NCBI GenBank assembly: GCA_900543525.1
Contig: UQRS01000029.1
Coordinates: 1-25,922 of the forward strand
DNA from: an uncultured Oscillospiraceae bacterium
GTDB lineage: Bacteria > Bacillota > Clostridia > Oscillospirales > Acutalibacteraceae
DNA length: 25,922 nt
Reading direction: 5' to 3'
Each line of letters begins with the position of its first letter. Position 1 is the stretch's first letter. Shown piece by piece: positions 1 to 6,388 of the stretch. The translations under genes were made by a program, and so were the position numbers. The notes under the pieces are model-generated. The model saw only the letters and a list, made by a program, of their open reading frames with translations. It made no database searches and was not told the origin of the DNA.

Positions 1-96
1 AAAATGAAAAACGGTCAAAAGTATATAGTGAATCTTTATCGTGTGAAAAGATATCGGTTGGCGATGGATGCCCTTGCAGGGCTGATTGATGCATAA
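1..96 (+). CDS. Unrecognised short frame at the window edge (possible C-terminal tail)
   Basis: An ATG at position 4 opens a frame of 30 codons ending in TAA. The codon before it (positions 1-3) is also open, so this may be the tail of a larger gene that starts outside the window. The product is basic (several Lys and Arg) and ends LAGLIDA. No family is recognised and the upstream ribosome binding site cannot be seen. It lies 15 bp before the zinc-ribbon ORF on the same strand. It may be non-coding. Confidence 0.25.
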   Translation, partial: KMKNGQKYIVNLYRVKRYRLAMDALAGLIDA

Positions 97-111
97 AATG
101 GGGAGCAAAAC

Positions 112-213
112 ATGAATTGTAATCAATGTGGAACCCGGTTCAAAGGCAAGTTTTGCCCGAAATGCGGTGCTCCGGCCGCGGCAAAAGCTGCCGGATGGAT
201 TAAAACCCGCTGA
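112..213 (+). CDS. 33-residue zinc-ribbon microprotein (candidate)
   Basis: The frame encodes 33 residues beginning MNCNQCGTRFKGKFCPKCG, with two CxxC knuckles (Cys3/Cys6 and Cys15/Cys18). This is the usual short zinc-ribbon that often caps the N-terminus of clostridial membrane or regulatory proteins. Here only a 15-residue Ala/Lys-rich tail follows before TGA. A GGGGAG ribosome binding site sits six bases before the ATG, which supports translation. It could be a genuine zinc-binding microprotein or the stump of a longer gene. The sequence after the stop shows no obvious continuation in another frame. The family resemblance is to the four-cysteine pattern only, and no specific function can be assigned. 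Confidence 0.45.
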   Translation: MNCNQCGTRFKGKFCPKCGAPAAAKAAGWIKTR

Positions 214-547
214 AAGCAACATGATATAAAATTTGTCGAAAAATGTTACCGGGTGTTTGCCCGCCTTTAAACTAAGTAAAAACCGTCGATTGCTTATAAA
301 AAAGTGCTCGGCGGTTTTGATTATATTTTCAGCCTTGCCGGCAGTGTGCAGCATATGAGGAAAAAAGAACGCCTCTGCCTCGCAAAGCAGAAGGCCGAAG
401 GCGCATGCGCAAAAAGTGCGGGAGGCTTTAGGCTTCTATTGCAAAATCGGTCAACTGCGTTTATAATAAATTATATATTGCCCGTTCGCAGAGATTTGCA
501 AACAGGCGGAGGAGCTGCGCTTTTTGCGCTTTGAAAGGATGTAGGCC
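214..547. other. Non-coding region between the zinc-ribbon ORF and polA
   Basis: No convincing gene is seen. The region holds several potential structures. An 11-bp stem with one G-U pair joins 279-289 to 308-318 across an 18-base loop. An eight-pair stem with one bulge joins 371-378 to 387-395, and a perfect 10-base palindrome lies at 401-410. The polA promoter is at 439-467. The short plus-strand frame that starts at 304 has no ribosome binding site and no recognisable content. Confidence 0.5.
439..467 (+). promoter_or_regulatory. SigA-type promoter of polA
   Basis: TTGCAA at 439-444 and a perfect TATAAT at 462-467 are separated by exactly 17 bp. Transcription would start near 474, giving a leader of about 74 bases before the polA ATG at 548. 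Confidence 0.75.
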
Positions 548-3121
548 ATGAAGCTTTTGGCGCTGGATGGAAACAGCATCATCAATCGTGCCTTTTACGG
601 CGTCCGGCCGCTGACGACCCGGGACGGTCGGCACACCAACGCCGTTTTTGGCTTTATTCATATTTTGAACCGCCTGATGGAGATGGAAACTCCCGACGGC
701 GTGGCGGTGGCTTTTGATTTGCGCGCACCGACCTTCCGGCATAAAATGTATACCGAGTACAAGGCCGGCCGCAAGGGCATGCCGGACGAGCTGGCCGAGC
801 AGCTTCCCGTGCTGAAGGAGGTGCTTGCCGCCATGGGGCATCACTGCGTGGAGTGCGAGGGGTATGAGGCTGACGACATCCTCGGGACGCTGGCGGCGGC
901 CGCCGACGCCGGCGGAGACAGCTGCGTGATCTCGACCGGAGACCGGGATTCCCTCCAGCTGGTCAGCCCCTCGACCCGGGTGCTTCTGGCTGCGACACGG
1001 CAGGGACGGCCGGAGATTGTCCCGTTTGACGAGGCCGCCATCCGGGAGAAATACGGTGTCACTCCGCCCCAGATGATCGAACTGAAGGCGTTGATGGGGG
1101 ACAGCTCGGACAATATTCCCGGCGTCCCCGGCGTGGGGGAGAAAACCGCCTCCGACCTGATTATCCGCTTTCACGACATTGATTATATTTACGAAAATCT
1201 GGACACACTGGACATCAAAGAAGGCGTGCGCGCTAAGCTGAGAGCCGGGCAGGAGAGCGCCTACCTCAGCCGGAAGCTGGGCACCATCGTCCGGGATGTC
1301 CCGATCGAGCGGGAGGTGGCCGCCTACCGCGACCGCCCCTGTGATAAGCCGCGGCTTGCGGCGCTCTTCCGCGATCTGGAATTCAAAAAACTGTTGGAAA
1401 AATTCGGGCTGGAGGATGTCCTGCCCGCGGCCTCCCCTTCATCGGAGAGAGAGGCGGCAGCGCCCGCCGTCCGCCGTCCGGCAGAGCTTTCCGAGGTGGC
1501 CGCTGCGGCCGAAAAGGAGGGGATTGCCGACCTGCTCCTTACCGAGGACGGCTTCGCGCTGCTGATCGGCGCGGGCGCGTTGGCCTGCCGTGTTGCGACC
1601 GACCGCTTTGAGGAGATGGCGGCGCTGCGCAGCCTTTTGCAGGCGCCAAAAATCGGCAAGCGGCTCCCTTCTGCCAAAGGCTTTTACCATTGGTGCGAGG
1701 GGCAGGGAATCCGGCCGGCCGGCGTCTGCTTTGACGCCGAGGTGGCCGGGTATCTTCTCCGCCCGGGGGCGCACAGCTACACGACCGATGAGCTGGCCGT
1801 CTCCTGTGGGGTGACCGCGCCGGCGGAGGCTGCGTTCCCCGAGCTGCATCTGCACCGGGCGGTTTGCGACCGCCTGGCGGAGGAGCTCGAGCGGCAGGGC
1901 ATGCACGAACTGTACTATACCATCGAGCTGCCGCTGACCCGCGTCCTCGCCGGGATGGAGACGGCCGGCTTCCGGGTCGATGCCGAGGGGCTGCGTGCCT
2001 ATGGCGCCGATCTCGCGGCGCGGGTCGCCGCTTTGCAGGAGGAGATTTACGACCTGGTTGGATATGCTTTTAACCTGAATTCTCCCAAGCAGCTGGGAGA
2101 GGCGCTCTTTGTCAAGCTGGGGCTGCCGGCCAAAAAGAAGACAAAGAGCGGCTACTCGACCAGCGCCGAGGTGCTGGAGGAGCTGCGCTATGCCCATCCG
2201 GCGGTCGAGCTGCTTTTGCAGTACCGGCAGCTTGCCAAGCTTCAATCGACCTACTGCGACGCGCTGGCCGACAAGGCCGACCGCAGCGGAAGGATTCACT
2301 CCACCCTGATCCAGACCGAGACCCGCACCGGCCGCATCAGCTCGGCCGAGCCGAATCTGCAGAACATTCCCGTCCGGCAGGAGGAGGGGCGGCTGCTGCG
2401 AAGCTTTTTCGGTGCGGCCGACGGATACCTCCTCTGCGATGCGGATTATTCCCAGATCGAGCTGCGGGTGCTGGCGCACATGGCGGAGGATGAGACCATG
2501 ATCGACGCCTTTCTGCAGGGGAAGGACATCCACACCATCACGGCGGCGCAGGTGTTCGGCCTCCCGGTCGAGATGGTGACGCCCGACCTGCGCAGCCGGG
2601 CAAAGGCGGTCAATTTTGGCATCGTGTATGGGATCGGCGCCTTTTCTCTGGCCAAGGATATCGGGGTCACCCGCAAGGAGGCGGAGGCGTATATCAACGG
2701 CTATTTTGCGACCTATGCCGGGGTGAAGCGTTTTATGGAACGGTCAGTGGAGGCCGCGAAGGAGACCGGGTATGCCGTTACGGCCTACGGCCGCCGCCGG
2801 GAGCTGCCCGAGCTGAAGGCGTCCAACGCGGCGCTCCGCAGCTTTGGCGAGCGGGTGGCGCGCAACATGCCGATTCAGGGAACGGCGGCCGATATCATCA
2901 AGATTGCGATGCTGCGGGTTTCCGACCGGCTGGAGCGTGAGGGGCTTGACGCGCGGCTGATTATGCAGGTGCATGACGAGCTGATTGTGGAGGCCAGAGC
3001 CGACCTTGCGGAATATGTCTGCCGCTTATTGGAGGAGGAGATGGCGGCGGCCGCCTCTCTCCGCGTGCCGCTGCTTGTGGAGGCGCACAGCGGCAAAACC
3101 TGGTACGACGCAAAGGGCTGA
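548..3121 (+). CDS. polA: DNA polymerase I
   Basis: Family A DNA polymerase for Okazaki-fragment maturation and repair, acting at the nucleoid. The 857-residue product has three parts. Residues 1-290 form the 5'-3' exonuclease (FEN-like), with acidic motifs such as ECEGYEADD and GDSSDNIPG followed by a helix-hairpin-helix. Residues about 310-455 are a shortened remnant of the 3'-5' exonuclease domain. Residues about 455-857 are the polymerase, with motif A DYSQIELR (633-640), the O-helix KAVNFGIVYG (686-695) and motif C VHDE (808-811). The exonuclease I Asp-x-Glu signature is not visible, so proofreading is probably absent, as in many Firmicutes PolI enzymes. The chosen ATG follows a GAAAGGA ribosome binding site and gives the conserved start MKLLALDGNS. 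A dedicated promoter lies upstream. Confidence 0.96.
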   Translation: MKLLALDGNSIINRAFYGVRPLTTRDGRHTNAVFGFIHILNRLMEMETPDGVAVAFDLRAPTFRHKMYTEYKAGRKGMPDELAEQLPVLKEVLAAMGHHCVECEGYEADDILGTLAAAADAGGDSCVISTGDRDSLQLVSPSTRVLLAATRQGRPEIVPFDEAAIREKYGVTPPQMIELKALMGDSSDNIPGVPGVGEKTASDLIIRFHDIDYIYENLDTLDIKEGVRAKLRAGQESAYLSRKLGTIVRDVPIEREVAAYRDRPCDKPRLAALFRDLEFKKLLEKFGLEDVLPAASPSSEREAAAPAVRRPAELSEVAAAAEKEGIADLLLTEDGFALLIGAGALACRVATDRFEEMAALRSLLQAPKIGKRLPSAKGFYHWCEGQGIRPAGVCFDAEVAGYLLRPGAHSYTTDELAVSCGVTAPAEAAFPELHLHRAVCDRLAEELERQGMHELYYTIELPLTRVLAGMETAGFRVDAEGLRAYGADLAARVAALQEEIYDLVGYAFNLNSPKQLGEALFVKLGLPAKKKTKSGYSTSAEVLEELRYAHPAVELLLQYRQLAKLQSTYCDALADKADRSGRIHSTLIQTETRTGRISSAEPNLQNIPVRQEEGRLLRSFFGAADGYLLCDADYSQIELRVLAHMAEDETMIDAFLQGKDIHTITAAQVFGLPVEMVTPDLRSRAKAVNFGIVYGIGAFSLAKDIGVTRKEAEAYINGYFATYAGVKRFMERSVEAAKETGYAVTAYGRRRELPELKASNAALRSFGERVARNMPIQGTAADIIKIAMLRVSDRLEREGLDARLIMQVHDELIVEARADLAEYVCRLLEEEMAAAASLRVPLLVEAHSGKTWYDAKG

Positions 3122-3282
3122 GGCAGCGCCGGCTCAAAAAAAGGGGAAGAAGCCTTACAACCTTGTCCTTTCGGCGCTTTTGCTGCCGGCGGAAGGCGTT
3201 CCTTTTAAAAAAACATCTGACGAATATGCGGCCGCGCGGCCGTACTTTATAAAATCTTGCTTATTTTGAAAGGAAGAGAAAA
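3122..3282. other. Intergenic spacer with a GC palindrome
   Basis: This 161-bp spacer holds a perfect 14-base palindrome CGGCCGCGCGGCCG at 3229-3242. There is no clear terminator and no convincing promoter, so the deacetylase may be partly read through from polA. AAAGGAAG just before 3283 is the ribosome binding site of the next gene. Confidence 0.5.
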
Positions 3283-4098
3283 ATGAAAATACGCAAGCTG
3301 TATCCGGACGGAAAAACGAAGGCGGTTACCCTGAGCTATGACGACGGCATTGAGCAGGATCGCCGCCTTGTGGAGATTTTGAATCGCCACGGCCTCAAGT
3401 GCACCTTCAACCTGAACTCTCAGCTGCTGGTGCGGCGGGATCGCTGGATCTGCAAAACGGTGGAGGTTGTCCGCATGGATCCGGAAACGCTGCCCGCACT
3501 TTATCAGGGGCATGAGGCGGCGCTGCACATGGCTACCCACGCCCACCCGACGGCGCTGTCCGACGACGATCTTCGGCGGGAGACGGTGGAAGATATGGAG
3601 TTTCTTACAAAGCTGTTCGGCTATCCTGTGCGCGGCATGGCCTATCCGTTCGGGGAATATGATGAGCGGGTGATTGCGGCGCTGGAGAAATTCGGCGTCG
3701 TCTACGCGCGGACGATCCATTCCTCCCACGCCTTCGCGCTGCCGGAACGCTGGCTGGAATGGCATCCGACCGCGCACCATAACGAGGAGGGGGCTGCGGC
3801 GCTGTTTGAAGCCTTCCTGCAATCGGAGGAGGAGCTGACGCTCTTTTACCTCTGGGGACACAGCTACGAATTTGACGTGGACAACAACTGGGAGAAGATG
3901 GAGTCCCTCTGCACCCGCATGGCCGGACATGCAGATATTTTCTATGCCACGAATATGGAGATTTACAGCTATATCTCTGCCATGCGCCGGCTGGAGGTCT
4001 CGGACTCCGGTTTACATAATGCTTCTGATCAGATCCTTTGGGTCGAGGTGGACGGAGAGGTTGTACGCCTCGCCCCGGGTGAGGCCTATTCGATTTAA
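3283..4098 (+). CDS. Polysaccharide deacetylase family protein (CE4, NodB-type)
   Basis: A 271-residue protein with the carbohydrate esterase 4 fold signature. These metal-dependent enzymes remove N- or O-acetyl groups from cell-wall or other polysaccharides. Motif 1 is TLSYDDG (catalytic Asp20 and metal-binding Asp21). Motif 2 is HMATH (His82 and His86, metal ligands). Motif 3 is RGMAYPFGEYD near residue 116. LYLWGHSYEF, near residue 200, resembles the late His-containing motif. No signal peptide or membrane segment is present, so the protein is probably cytosolic, or the substrate is not the mature cell wall. It starts at ATG behind AAAGGAAG and ends 15 bp before the phosphatase gene, suggesting co-transcription. 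The substrate cannot be told from sequence. Confidence 0.85.
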   Translation: MKIRKLYPDGKTKAVTLSYDDGIEQDRRLVEILNRHGLKCTFNLNSQLLVRRDRWICKTVEVVRMDPETLPALYQGHEAALHMATHAHPTALSDDDLRRETVEDMEFLTKLFGYPVRGMAYPFGEYDERVIAALEKFGVVYARTIHSSHAFALPERWLEWHPTAHHNEEGAAALFEAFLQSEEELTLFYLWGHSYEFDVDNNWEKMESLCTRMAGHADIFYATNMEIYSYISAMRRLEVSDSGLHNASDQILWVEVDGEVVRLAPGEAYSI

Positions 4099-4113
4099 GG
4101 AGGGGGAATCCTT

Positions 4114-4548
4114 ATGAAGGTGATTTTTGTCTGCACCGGCAACACCTGCCGCAGTCCGATGGCCGAGGGGCTGTTTAAAGCCTTTCTGAACCGGCAGGGA
4201 ATCGACGGGGTGGAGATTTCTTCGGCCGGGCTGGCGGCTTTTCCGGGCGCGCCGGCGTCGGAAAAGTCGGTGGCCGCCATGGCCGAGCTGGGGATAGACA
4301 TCTCGGCCCACCGGGCTGTCCCCCTCTCGCCCGAGATGCTGGACGCCGACCGGATCATCACCATGACGGCGGGGCAGAAGGCGGCGCTCGCCTCCCTCCC
4401 GGTCGCGGTGGAGACCATGCCGACCGAGATCCCCGACCCTTACGGCGGCAGCCTGGAGGAGTATCGCCGCTGCCGGGACGCCATCGCGGCCGCCTTGCCG
4501 GAGATTGCCCGCAGTCTCGGCCTGCCCGTAAAGGGGGAGGAGGCGTGA
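4114..4548 (+). CDS. ywlE: Low-molecular-weight phosphatase, YwlE-like (probable protein-arginine phosphatase)
   Basis: A 144-residue enzyme of the low-molecular-weight phosphatase family. The P-loop is CTGNTCRS, with nucleophile Cys7, Thr11 and Arg13. The general acid is Asp108 in IPDPYGG. In Bacillus subtilis YwlE, Thr11 in place of the Ile found in tyrosine phosphatases favours phosphoarginine substrates. The same residue and number here suggest arginine phosphatase activity, which would oppose a McsB-type arginine kinase in the control of Clp proteolysis. That kinase is not in this window. The start follows a strong AAGGAGGGGG site. The stop overlaps the GTG of rimI by four bases (GTGA), indicating translational coupling. 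Tyrosine phosphatase activity remains the alternative. Confidence 0.88.
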   Translation: MKVIFVCTGNTCRSPMAEGLFKAFLNRQGIDGVEISSAGLAAFPGAPASEKSVAAMAELGIDISAHRAVPLSPEMLDADRIITMTAGQKAALASLPVAVETMPTEIPDPYGGSLEEYRRCRDAIAAALPEIARSLGLPVKGEEA

Positions 4549-4979
4549 GCATACGGCCGATGGAATCCACGGATATTCCCGCCGCAGTGGAGATAGAAGC
4601 ACGCTGCTTTTGTGCGCCGTGGTCGGCGGAGGCCTTTGCTTCCTCCATGGCGTCGGGGCACAACCGTTTTTTTCTCGCCATAGAGGACGGCGCGCCGGTC
4701 GGGTATATCGGAATGCAGCTGCTGCCGCCGGAGGGGGACATCCTCAACCTCGCCGTGCTGCCGGAGTATCGGCGGCGGGGCCTCGGCTGCGCTTTGCTTG
4801 ACGCGGCGTTCGAGGCCTGCCGGAAAGGGAAGATAGAATCCCTCATGCTGGAGGTGCGCGCCTCCAACGCTGCGGCGCAGGGACTGTACACCTCGGCCGG
4901 TTTTCAGCCGGTCGGCAGGCGGAGGGGCTTCTACACCGCCCCGGCGGAGGACGCGGTGCTGATGCGGGCGACGCTGTAG
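4545..4979 (+). CDS. rimI: Ribosomal-protein alanine N-acetyltransferase (GNAT family)
   Basis: A 144-residue GNAT acetyltransferase. RimI acetylates the N-terminal alanine of ribosomal protein S18 using acetyl-CoA, and some homologues act more broadly. The acetyl-CoA binding motif is visible as LNLAVLPEYRRRGLGCALLD (RRRGLG pyrophosphate loop near residues 70-75). The C-terminal part LEVRASNAAAQGLYTSAGF is the usual RimI strand-helix region. The start is GTG at 4545, just after GGGGGAGGAG and overlapping the phosphatase stop. tsaD begins 44 bp downstream, a pairing common in bacteria, which supports RimI over another GNAT member. Confidence 0.88.
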   Translation: MSIRPMESTDIPAAVEIEARCFCAPWSAEAFASSMASGHNRFFLAIEDGAPVGYIGMQLLPPEGDILNLAVLPEYRRRGLGCALLDAAFEACRKGKIESLMLEVRASNAAAQGLYTSAGFQPVGRRRGFYTAPAEDAVLMRATL

Positions 4980-5023
4980 AAAAAGCGGCAGACACAGGAA
5001 TTGTGCGGAAGAAGGAAGATAGG

Positions 5024-6037
5024 ATGTATATTTTGAGTATAGAATCCTCCTGCGATGAGACGGCGGCGGCCGTCACCTGCGGACGGGAGGTGCTGTCGAG
5101 CATTGTCGCAACGCAGGTGGAGGAGCACAAGCTCTACGGCGGCGTCGTACCGGAGATTGCCTCCCGCCGTCATGCGGAGGCGATTGCCGCCGTTTGCGAT
5201 CAGGCGCTGCAGGCGGCCGGCCTCTCTTTACAGGAGATGGAGGCGGTGGCCGTGACCTACGCGCCGGGGCTGATCGGCGCGCTGCTGGTCGGGGTCAACT
5301 TTGCCAAGGGGGCGGCGCTGGCTGCGGGCAAACCGCTTGTTCCGGTGCACCACCTGCGCGCCCACATTGCCGCCAATTATATCACCCATCCGGAGCTGGA
5401 GCCGCCTTTTTTGTGCCTGCTGGTTTCGGGCGGAAACAGCCTGATCGTCGAAGTGAAGGGGTACACCGATTTTCATGTAATCGGCCGCACCCACGACGAC
5501 GCGGCGGGGGAGTGCTTTGACAAAACCGCGCGGGCGATGGGGATGCCTTACCCCGGCGGGGTGCATCTCGACCGCATGGCGGAAGGGGGAAACCCCGACG
5601 CCTATCCACTGCCGCGCCCGGTGGTTGAGGGCTGCCCTTACGATTTCAGCTTTTCGGGGCTGAAAACGGCGGTGATCAATCGAATCCACAACGCGGCGCA
5701 GAAGGGGGAGGCTTTGAACACGGTGGATCTGGCCGCCTCTCTGCGGGGACGGGTCTGTGATATTCTGATTGAGAATACGATGAAAGCGGCGCGGGATTTC
5801 GGGCATACTAAAATCGTGCTGGCCGGCGGTGTCTCCGCCAACAGCGAGCTGCGGCGCCGCATGGCGCAGGAGTGCGAGCTGGCCGGATACACGATTTTCT
5901 ACCCCACCCTCGACCTCTGCGGGGACAACGCCGCGATGGTCGGCGCACAGGCGTATTATGAGTACATGGCCGGACACACCGCGGACGCCGGCCTCAACGC
6001 GGCGGCGACGATGGATATCGGAAATCTGCGGTATTGA
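5024..6037 (+). CDS. tsaD: tRNA N6-adenosine threonylcarbamoyltransferase
   Basis: TsaD transfers the threonylcarbamoyl group from threonylcarbamoyl-AMP to A37 of ANN-decoding tRNAs, working with TsaB and TsaE (not in this window). The 337-residue protein has the ASKHA fold with SIESSCDET (residues 5-13), metal ligands His110 and His114 in HHLRAH, ECFDKTARAMG, the glycine loop GGVSANSELR and the C-terminal LCGDNAAMVG. The loop that usually reads SGGH reads SGGN here (135-138). The ATG at 5024 was chosen because it gives the canonical MYILSIESSCDET start behind GAAGGAAGAT. An in-frame GTG at 5003 would add seven unusual residues. It lies downstream of rimI on the same strand. Confidence 0.95.
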   Translation: MYILSIESSCDETAAAVTCGREVLSSIVATQVEEHKLYGGVVPEIASRRHAEAIAAVCDQALQAAGLSLQEMEAVAVTYAPGLIGALLVGVNFAKGAALAAGKPLVPVHHLRAHIAANYITHPELEPPFLCLLVSGGNSLIVEVKGYTDFHVIGRTHDDAAGECFDKTARAMGMPYPGGVHLDRMAEGGNPDAYPLPRPVVEGCPYDFSFSGLKTAVINRIHNAAQKGEALNTVDLAASLRGRVCDILIENTMKAARDFGHTKIVLAGGVSANSELRRRMAQECELAGYTIFYPTLDLCGDNAAMVGAQAYYEYMAGHTADAGLNAAATMDIGNLRY

Positions 6038-6234
6038 GGCAGGCCTCGCGCAAAAGGCTTTTCGCACCTTCGAAAAAGGGGAGATGTGCGCCTCAAACGG
6101 TCGAAAAAATGTCGCCGGGAAAGCGGCAGATAGACACATTTGTGACGCACCTTGTCAAAATAGCCAAAAGTCAGTTGGGTATTTTCCCCAAATTCGGGCG
6201 TGAAATAGAACATTGTTAAATTTTTTCGGAAACG

Positions 6235-6263
6235 TTGATTGTTAACGAATTAACGATTATAAT
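6235..6263 (+). promoter_or_regulatory. SigA-type promoter of pckG
   Basis: TTGATT at 6235-6240 and a perfect TATAAT at 6258-6263 are separated by 17 bp. The expected start is near 6270. The spacer carries an inverted repeat that resembles a Rex operator. Confidence 0.78.
6239..6256 (+). promoter_or_regulatory. Rex-like redox operator inside the pckG promoter
   Basis: The sequence TTGTTAACGAATTAACGA fits the clostridial Rex consensus TTGTTAA-N4-TTAACAA at all but one base of the fourteen specified positions. It fills the spacer between -35 and -10, so a bound repressor would block RNA polymerase. Rex is known to leave DNA when NADH is high. Assignment to Rex is inferred from the motif, and no rex gene is in the window. 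Confidence 0.55.
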
Positions 6264-6388
6264 AAATACAACCATTGTATTGGAGTACAGAGGAAACAAA
6301 GGTCCGACCGGCCTTTGCAGCTTTGATACCTTCTCCCATGTACCGTGATGCATTTGGGATTTGCTTTGTTAAGAAAGGATGGTATAAA

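Larger units (their letters stand above)
6038..6388. other. tsaD-pckG intergenic region and pckG leader
   Basis: This 351-bp gap contains no credible gene. From 6038 to about 6180 nothing clear is seen beyond weak stems, and no good terminator follows tsaD. An isolated TTGTTAA half-site lies at 6213-6219. The pckG promoter and overlapping operator occupy 6235-6263. The transcribed leader is about 120 bases and includes a six-pair stem (CAAAGG and CCTTTG) near 6297-6317. Confidence 0.5.

Noticed and set aside
304..534. 76-codon plus-strand frame upstream of polA
   Set aside because: No ribosome binding site, overlaps the polA promoter and several inverted repeats, and shows no recognisable protein features.
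6228..6241. Possible catabolite-responsive element (CGGAAACGTTGATT) just before the pckG -35
   Set aside because: Only the central part fits the cre consensus, and the outer bases on both sides do not. The Rex-like match is much better.
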